From Clostridiales bacterium (GTDB taxonomy: Bacteria; Bacillota; Clostridia; Christensenellales; CAG-917): a stretch of DNA of 5,982 nucleotides. A program made the translations under genes and the position numbers. Positions 1 through 4,698 of this stretch are shown one piece after another. The notes under the pieces are model-generated. The model did not search any database. It was not told where the DNA came from and saw nothing but the letters and a program-made list of their open reading frames with translations. Where the stretch lies: contig JAAZIO010000204.1 of the NCBI GenBank assembly GCA_012800805.1, positions 1 to 5,982 of the forward strand. Direction: 5' to 3'. Numbering within the stretch: the first letter of the stretch is position 1; each line of letters starts with the position of its first letter.

Positions 1-795
1 AAGCCTGTAAGGCTCCATAAGTATAAGCCCCACGCCGCCCGCAAATGCTGGAACTATAAGCGCCGCAAGGTGGCTAATTTTCGCGCCGCAAAAGAACAGC
101 ATGATAAACACCACCATAATGACGCACACCGTTATTGACATATTTGGCTCCAGCATCAAAAGAACCGCAACGGCAATCCCCGCTAGAAGCGGAACCAGCA
201 TGGTTTTAAAAGTGGATACTCCTTTTTTGGAAGCTTGCGCCGCGATAAAAATAACCAGACCGAATTTTGCAAACTCTGACGGCTGAATGGTGAAAAATCC
301 AAGGTTAAGCCATCTTTTGGCGCCGTAGCTTTCAACGCCTATTACGGGAACGAAAACTAGCGCCAAAAGAACCAAGCTTACGCCAAGAATAACAAAGCGG
401 AACTTTACCAGCTTTGTAGGGTCGAAATAGCTTATCGCTATCATCAAAAACAAGCCTATTCCGAGCGCGGCGGCCTGCGTGATGACATAGTGAAAGGGAT
501 TGCCGAAAGTGATTTCGGCGTTATAAGACGATGCGGAATAGATAAAGAGCAGCCCCAAAAGCGAAAGAGCGAGCGCGCAAGCGGCCGCGGGCTTGTCGAA
601 GGCAAAAAACTTCTTTATCGCAGGGGGAGTCTCAAAGCCTTTCAACGTTTTTTCGGGCTTTTTGGGTTTTTCCTTCTTTTTTTTATCGGCCTGCTTGTCT
701 AACGTGTCTTTTTTGTTTTTTATGTAACCCCTAGGCAAACCGCGCAAATCCTCATCGACTCCGACGGGAAGCGCGGTTTTGAGCGCGGGTTTCAT
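1..795 (-). CDS. ftsW: FtsW/SpoVE-type SEDS peptidoglycan glycosyltransferase, N-terminal 265 residues (3' end beyond window)
   Basis: SEDS-family membrane protein that polymerises lipid II into glycan strands together with a class B PBP at the septum. The reading frame stays open from the ATG at 795 to the window edge. Seen: a hydrophilic N-terminal tail (residues 1-62, 15 lysines from residue 26 on), then hydrophobic segments at about 69-88, 103-122, 133-153, 177-187, 197-215, 219-237 and 242-259. SEDS signatures are GAKRWLNLG (158-166), QPSE (171-174) and EPNMS (216-220). The sequence ends at MEPYRL, just before the large extracellular loop that holds the catalytic aspartate, so activity cannot be judged. 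The start ATG overlaps the murD stop as ATGA; no good Shine-Dalgarno is visible, which suits reinitiation after murD. The long basic tail is unusual for FtsW. Position after murD with a PASTA PBP upstream also fits SpoVE; sequence alone does not separate vegetative FtsW from sporulation SpoVE. RodA is less likely given the locus. Confidence 0.93.
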   Translation of the reverse strand, partial: MKPALKTALPVGVDEDLRGLPRGYIKNKKDTLDKQADKKKKEKPKKPEKTLKGFETPPAIKKFFAFDKPAAACALALSLLGLLFIYSASSYNAEITFGNPFHYVITQAAALGIGLFLMIAISYFDPTKLVKFRFVILGVSLVLLALVFVPVIGVESYGAKRWLNLGFFTIQPSEFAKFGLVIFIAAQASKKGVSTFKTMLVPLLAGIAVAVLLMLEPNMSITVCVIMVVFIMLFFCGAKISHLAALIVPAFAGGVGLILMEPYRL

Positions 796-2084
796 AAGTT
801 GGCTTCGACCAGCTTTTTAAAGTGGTCGCCCCTTTCAGCGTAATTTTTGTATCTGTCAAAGCTCTTTGAAGCGGGCGAGAACAAAACAATGCTCTCGTCG
901 CCCTCTATCGCGCTTTTAATAAGAGAATTCATATTGTCGAAGGATTCTATGTTTCTGTATTCGCAAAGTTTCGCCGCGTGAAGTATGCTTTTTGCGTTCT
1001 CGCCAATAACCAGAACCCGTTTGATAAGTTTCGGAAGCGATTTAAAAAGAGTCAAAAAGTCTTCGCCTTTATCGCAGCCGCCAAGAATAAGCACGGCAGG
1101 CTCTTTTATGCTTTCAACCGCCGAAATGGTGGCCGAAATGTTTGTGGCTTTGCTGTCGTCTATGAATTTCTTGCCTTTCGCCGTGCAGAAAAGCTCCATT
1201 CTGTGTGGAGGCTTTATGAAGTTTTTGACAGCGCCCGCTATCTTTTCATTGGGTATGCCTTTCAGCTTGGCGACAGCGACAGCGGCAAGAAGATTTTCGT
1301 TTTCCCTGCCCGCAAAAGGAGAATCTTCAAGCGAGAGAACCTCCTCGCCTTTAAAATACGCTATGCCGTTTTCGATATAGGCGCCATCGCAGCGGCGGTA
1401 TATGTTAAAGGGAATTTTTTGCGAGTTTACGCCCCGCATAAGTTCGGATATTGTTTCGTCCGCATCGTTGAAAATCGCAAAGTCATTTTCGGACTGGTTT
1501 TTAAAGAGCTTGATTTTGGTTTTGGCGTAGTCCTCAAAGCTTTTATGTCTGTCGAGATGGTCGGGCTCTATGTTTAAAAGAACGCCGATGTCCGGGGTGA
1601 ATTTAGTCGATGTCTCAAGCTGGAACGACGATATTTCAAGCACGGCTATTTCATCGCTTTTGAACTTATCCGCCATGTCGCAAAAAGGAGTTCCGATATT
1701 GCCAAGCGCATACGAACTGAAGCCGCCCGCAAGCAGAATTTCGTTGGTCAGCATTGTAGCGGAGGTTTTGCCGTTGGTTCCCGTTATCGCTATGATTTCG
1801 CCAAAGCAGCAGCCGTATCCCAGCTCGATTTCGGAAATTACGGGTATGCCTCCTAGCCTCAGCTCCAAAAGGTCGGTTTTAAAGCCGTCCACACCGGGCG
1901 ACATGACGACAAAATCCACATCGCTTAAATCAGCCGACCACTCTTCAAAGGTCAGAAAATCTCTTTTAGCGGGGTCGTCGTCAAAGACTTTTACGGTTGC
2001 CCCCTGTCTTTTCAAAAGCTTGGCCGCCGATTTGCCCGACGCGCCGTATCCGTAAATCAACGCAGTTTTTCCGCTTAATATCAT
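792..2084 (-). CDS. murD: UDP-N-acetylmuramoyl-L-alanine--D-glutamate ligase MurD
   Basis: Cytoplasmic ATP-dependent ligase that adds D-glutamate to UDP-MurNAc-L-alanine, the second stem-peptide step. 430 residues, within the usual 430-460. Seen: N-terminal Rossmann-like UDP-binding domain with GYGASGKS (12-19), MSPG (61-64) and SEIELG (84-89); central ATPase domain with P-loop TGTNGKTS (101-108), GNIG (128-131), EISSFQLE (150-157) and NIEPDHLDRH (171-180); Lys190 aligns with the carbamylated lysine of E. coli MurD. The C-terminal domain has HRMELF (294-299), DDSKATN (309-315), GGCDKGEDF (335-343) and SPASKSFDRY (403-412). One motif deviates: the usual GxHNxxN before the C-terminal domain reads GRENEN here. 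The start is supported by GAGGG four bases upstream and by a 4-base ATGA overlap with mraY; its stop makes the same overlap with ftsW. It cannot be MurE or MurF, given SSFQLE and the overall spacing of motifs. Confidence 0.97.
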   Translation of the reverse strand: MILSGKTALIYGYGASGKSAAKLLKRQGATVKVFDDDPAKRDFLTFEEWSADLSDVDFVVMSPGVDGFKTDLLELRLGGIPVISEIELGYGCCFGEIIAITGTNGKTSATMLTNEILLAGGFSSYALGNIGTPFCDMADKFKSDEIAVLEISSFQLETSTKFTPDIGVLLNIEPDHLDRHKSFEDYAKTKIKLFKNQSENDFAIFNDADETISELMRGVNSQKIPFNIYRRCDGAYIENGIAYFKGEEVLSLEDSPFAGRENENLLAAVAVAKLKGIPNEKIAGAVKNFIKPPHRMELFCTAKGKKFIDDSKATNISATISAVESIKEPAVLILGGCDKGEDFLTLFKSLPKLIKRVLVIGENAKSILHAAKLCEYRNIESFDNMNSLIKSAIEGDESIVLFSPASKSFDRYKNYAERGDHFKKLVEANL

Positions 2085-3085
2085 ACTACCCTCGCAGCGA
2101 TTATTGAAATTATTCCCCCGATAATACTGATGATGAAATACCAGATGGTTATCTTGCTTTCTTTGTAGCCGCTTAGCTCAAGATGGTGGTGGAACGGCGC
2201 CATCTTGATGATTCTTTTCTTTGTAGCCTTATAAACCAGAACCTGCAAAATTACCGATACGCACGAGATGACATACATTATTCCCGCAAACAGTATCAAA
2301 AACGGCTGTCTTGAGAATACCGCGACCGTTGCCGCCGCGGCGCCAAGGGCAAGCGAGCCCGTGTCTCCCATCATAATGGATGACGGATTGGAGTTAAACC
2401 ACAAATACCCAAGCAAACCGCCGAACATTGCGGACGAGAATGTCGCAAGAGAGAACATTTCGTTTGCGAGCGAAAAGTCCGAGGAAGCTTTGGCGTCGCA
2501 GTAATAACCCCATAAAAGCAATGTAAATGTGCCGAAATAGGCTACGCTCGTCCAGCCCGCAAGGCCGTCCAGCCCGTCCGTTAAATTTACGCCGTTTGTC
2601 ATAGCAAGATAAATAAATATAACAAACGGGATTATTCCCCAGCTTAAATCCCAAATCTTTTGCGTAAACGGCAGTCTTATTGAGGTTCCGATGAATTCGC
2701 TTTTGTAACAAAATACAGCGATTATGACGGCAGCTCCAACCTGGCCTATTATCTTTTGGTAAACTTTAAGCCCAAGGTTTCTTTTATAGCGGACTTTTAT
2801 GAAATCGTCCAAAAAACCCAGCACCGCATATGCCAGCATCGCCATCGCGGCGACGAAAGTCAGAGGCGAAAAGAAGATGAAGCAAAACAGTATCGCGGGT
2901 ATTACGAATATCCAACCGCCCATCGTGGGCGTGCCCGTTTTATGTTCGTGTTGCTTTACATATCCTAAAACTGTTTGTTCCGCTTTTTTCTTGGTCAGAA
3001 GGTGAATCATTACGGGCGCGATAAGCAACGCCACTATAAATGAGGCGATGACCGCAAGCAGAACCCACAGTATGTCAAGATTCAT
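2081..3085 (-). CDS. mraY: Phospho-N-acetylmuramoyl-pentapeptide transferase MraY
   Basis: Integral membrane enzyme that transfers phospho-MurNAc-pentapeptide from the UDP precursor to undecaprenyl phosphate, giving lipid I on the inner face of the membrane. 334 residues, typical for Gram-positive MraY (about 320-335; E. coli 360). Seen: first membrane helix at about 5-30, then HKTGTPTMGG (48-57), LDDFIKV (92-98) with the Asp93-Asp94 pair, NGVNLTDGLDGLAG (164-177), MMGDTGSLALG (238-248) carrying the catalytic Asp241, and MAPFHHHLELSG (295-306), the histidine motif that separates MraY from WecA/TagO relatives. About ten hydrophobic helices can be traced, the last at about 313-331. GAGAGG lies nine bases before the ATG, inside the murE coding end, and the ATG overlaps the murE stop as ATGA. 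The stop overlaps murD in the same way. No unusual residue or break was seen. Confidence 0.98.
   Translation of the reverse strand: MNLDILWVLLAVIASFIVALLIAPVMIHLLTKKKAEQTVLGYVKQHEHKTGTPTMGGWIFVIPAILFCFIFFSPLTFVAAMAMLAYAVLGFLDDFIKVRYKRNLGLKVYQKIIGQVGAAVIIAVFCYKSEFIGTSIRLPFTQKIWDLSWGIIPFVIFIYLAMTNGVNLTDGLDGLAGWTSVAYFGTFTLLLWGYYCDAKASSDFSLANEMFSLATFSSAMFGGLLGYLWFNSNPSSIMMGDTGSLALGAAAATVAVFSRQPFLILFAGIMYVISCVSVILQVLVYKATKKRIIKMAPFHHHLELSGYKESKITIWYFIISIIGGIISIIAARVV
2089..2093 (-). promoter_or_regulatory. murD: Ribosome binding site of murD, inside the end of mraY
   Basis: GAGGG on the minus strand ends four bases before the murD ATG at 2084, inside the last codons of mraY. The spacing is short, which fits a start used largely by ribosomes that have just finished mraY. 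Confidence 0.5.
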
Positions 3086-4515
3086 TTCCTAGCGCCTCTC
3101 CTTAACACAGCTTCCGTGTCGCTGTAGGGAATTTTCTTTCCTTTGATTTCGATATAGTTTTCCGCGCCTTTTCCGGCTATGACAACCGTGTCGCCTTCCT
3201 GCATTTCGTTCATGGCGTATGTTATCGCGTCGTAGCGGTTGACAAACGACCTGCAGTCGACGCCCGATACTCCGCTCTCGATGTCGGCTATAATCTTTTC
3301 GGGGTCTTCAAAACGCGGATTGTCCGAGGTCAAAATAACCATGTCGGAAAGTTTCGATGCCGTCATACCCATGATTTTTCTCTTTGAAGCGTCTCTGTCT
3401 CCCCCGCATCCGAAAACGGTTATCAGCCTTGCCTTTGTCAGCGTCCTTGCGGTGGTCAAAAGGTTTTCAAGCCCGTCGGGCGTGTGAGCGTAATCGATTA
3501 TTATAAAGCCTTTGTTGTTCTTTAAAATATTGAACCTTCCGTCCACGGGTTTTAGGCGTCTTACGGCAGCTGTAATAACCTCCGACGACACTCCAAGCGC
3601 TTTTGCGGCGGTCATTGCGGCCATAAGGTTGTAAACATTGAACATTCCGTAAAACGGTGATTTTATATCCAAAATATCGTCGAAAAGATTGACGACAAAT
3701 TTAGTTCCGTCCATATCGGGGAAGATGTCCAAAGCGAATACGTCGCTCGGCTCACTCGTGCCGTAGGTTACGGTAGTGACCTTGGCATTTTGAGCTATCT
3801 TGCGGCCCTCCTTGTCGTCCACATTGACGATGGCCAGCTTTGTATACTCGGGTGTGAAATACGAAGCCTTTGTTTCGGCGTATTTTTCAAAATTCTCGAA
3901 AAAGTCCAAATGGTCCTGAGTTATGTTGGTTAATATCGCGACATCCGATTTTATACCGTAAAGCTTTTTAAGGGCGATTGCGTGAGCGGAAACTTCCGAC
4001 ACCACAACATCCACGCCCCTGCAGCGCATCTGATTCAAAAGTTTGTTAAATTCATACGGGTCGGGTGTCGTAAGCGATTCCCCAACCTTTTCCCCCACTA
4101 TAAAGTGGCCAAGCGTGCCTAAAAGACCGGTTTTGAACCCGGCGTAATTCAAAATCCCGTTTATCATGTGAGATGTGCTTGTCTTGCCGTTTGTGCCGAT
4201 TACGGCCACAAACTTCATTCCGTTTGCGGGTTTTCCGAAGTAGTTTTGGCAAATGATACTGAAGGCTGCCCTTGCATCCTTGACCAGAACATACTTAATT
4301 CCTTCTCTTGGTTTTCTTTCCGTGACATATCCACAAGCTTTATCCTCTAACTCATTTATAAAATCATTTCCGTCGGCTTTCAATCCTTTTAAACAGATGT
4401 ATAAATCCCCGTCTTTCACTTTGGTGCTGTCATTGGTTATGTCTCGTATTTCCGTTTCGGCGTCCATGTTGGTCTCAATGACCTCAACTCTTTCCAGCAG
4501 CTCTTTAAGCTTCAT
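3082..4515 (-). CDS. murE: UDP-MurNAc-L-Ala-D-Glu--meso-diaminopimelate ligase MurE
   Basis: Cytoplasmic ligase adding the third residue of the stem peptide. I take the ATG at 4515 (477 residues, normal for MurE) because AGGAGG sits ten bases upstream and the family N-terminus (MKLKELLERV) begins there; an in-frame ATG at 4599 would add 28 residues without family resemblance. Seen: N-terminal uridine-binding domain with NDSTKVKDGDLYICLKG (28-44); P-loop IGTNGKTS (106-113); TTPDPYEF (149-156); EVSAHA (174-179); NITQDHLDF (197-205); Lys216 in AETKASYF at the carbamylated-lysine position; DGRFN (325-329), DYAHTPDGLE (341-350) and FGCGGDRDASKR (368-379). DNPR (398-401) marks meso-DAP rather than lysine specificity. 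GKGAEN (448-453) keeps the Gly and Glu that contact DAP in E. coli MurE, although the usual His between them is Ala. The stop overlaps the mraY start, leaving no room for murF, which commonly sits here in Clostridia. Confidence 0.96.
   Translation of the reverse strand: MKLKELLERVEVIETNMDAETEIRDITNDSTKVKDGDLYICLKGLKADGNDFINELEDKACGYVTERKPREGIKYVLVKDARAAFSIICQNYFGKPANGMKFVAVIGTNGKTSTSHMINGILNYAGFKTGLLGTLGHFIVGEKVGESLTTPDPYEFNKLLNQMRCRGVDVVVSEVSAHAIALKKLYGIKSDVAILTNITQDHLDFFENFEKYAETKASYFTPEYTKLAIVNVDDKEGRKIAQNAKVTTVTYGTSEPSDVFALDIFPDMDGTKFVVNLFDDILDIKSPFYGMFNVYNLMAAMTAAKALGVSSEVITAAVRRLKPVDGRFNILKNNKGFIIIDYAHTPDGLENLLTTARTLTKARLITVFGCGGDRDASKRKIMGMTASKLSDMVILTSDNPRFEDPEKIIADIESGVSGVDCRSFVNRYDAITYAMNEMQEGDTVVIAGKGAENYIEIKGKKIPYSDTEAVLRRGARK
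3095..3103 (-). promoter_or_regulatory. mraY: Ribosome binding site of mraY, inside the end of murE
   Basis: The minus strand reads AAGGAGAGG, ending nine bases before the mraY ATG at 3085. It lies within the last codons of murE, so mraY can be initiated independently as well as by coupling through the ATGA overlap. Confidence 0.65.
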
Positions 4516-4525
4516 AACTGACTGT

Positions 4526-4531
4526 CCTCCT
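4526..4531 (-). promoter_or_regulatory. murE: Ribosome binding site AGGAGG that decides the murE start
   Basis: The minus strand carries a perfect AGGAGG ten bases before the ATG at 4515. It is the strongest Shine-Dalgarno in the window and lies within the 28-codon in-frame extension that would result from the ATG at 4599. That upstream ATG has only a weak AAGG before it. This is the main reason for choosing 4515. Confidence 0.85.
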
Positions 4532-4554
4532 GAGGGATTTTTACCTCGGCGGCC

Positions 4555-4623
4555 GCGGCTTGCGATTTTTTTACTCTCCTTAGAGCAATTATTTCGCATT
4601 ATCAGTGCCTTAATGCAAGCCGC
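4555..4623 (-). repeat. Nine-base GC-rich inverted repeat spanning the murE leader
   Basis: On the minus strand GCGGCTTGC (4623-4615) and GCAAGCCGC (4563-4555) are perfect reverse complements separated by 51 bases. The 5' arm would lie within a few bases of the transcript start predicted from the candidate promoter. Four bases of it (4618-4615) are also used by the smaller hairpin, so the two structures exclude each other. There is no following T-run, so it is not an intrinsic terminator. Confidence 0.35.
4594..4618 (-). other. Predicted leader hairpin enclosing the upstream in-frame ATG of murE
   Basis: GCATTA (4616-4611 on the minus strand) and TAATGC (4601-4596) are perfect inverted repeats around a nine-base loop. 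A G-U and an A-T pair extend the stem to eight pairs (4618-4594). The 3' arm contains the ATG at 4599 and the loop contains its only weak AAGG-like site, so the folded RNA would hide that start. A six-base inverted repeat is common by chance; function is inferred. Confidence 0.35.
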
Positions 4624-4632
4624 CGAATGGTT

Positions 4633-4666
4633 TTTATATATTATTACAAGTTATTTATTAATTCAA
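4633..4666 (-). promoter_or_regulatory. Candidate sigma-A-like promoter for murE-mraY-murD-ftsW
   Basis: In the AT-rich half of the PBP-murE gap, the minus strand reads TTGAAT (4666-4661), 17 bases, then TAATAT (4643-4638), each matching the consensus at 4 of 6 positions. An overlapping alternative is TTAATA (4661-4656) with TATAAA (4638-4633), 4/6 and 5/6 matches, also 17 bases apart. Either would start transcription near 4625-4631, about 110-116 bases before the murE ATG. B. subtilis murE is also known to have transcription entering downstream of spoVD. AT-rich DNA gives such matches easily, so this is only a candidate; read-through from the PBP gene is expected as well. Confidence 0.35.
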
Positions 4667-4698
4667 TAGAACCGCAAAACTAGACATTTTATACCGCC

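Noticed and set aside
978..2055. Two long plus-strand open frames (978-1577, 199 codons; 1570-2055, 161 codons) antisense to murD
   Set aside because: They lie entirely over murD, whose motifs are complete. Their translations have no recognisable domain, and codon bias on the coding strand explains the lack of stops on the opposite strand.
2394..2711. Minus-strand 105-codon frame inside mraY in another frame
   Set aside because: It runs in a shifted frame through conserved MraY motifs and is simply the +1 reading of that gene.
4549..4556. GCGGCCGC palindrome here and again at 581-588, in similar context (next to GCTTG)
   Set aside because: The second copy encodes the ordinary PAAA of FtsW, and similar GC-rich alanine codons occur elsewhere. 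Two short copies do not support a functional repeat.
4660..4695. Nine-codon leader peptide starting at an ATG at about 4687 (MSSFAVLLN)
   Set aside because: It has no Shine-Dalgarno, lies upstream of the candidate transcript start and contains no run of regulatory codons.
4640..4698. Transcription terminator after the PBP gene
   Set aside because: No GC-rich hairpin followed by a T-run is present on the minus strand downstream of the TAG at 4699-4701.
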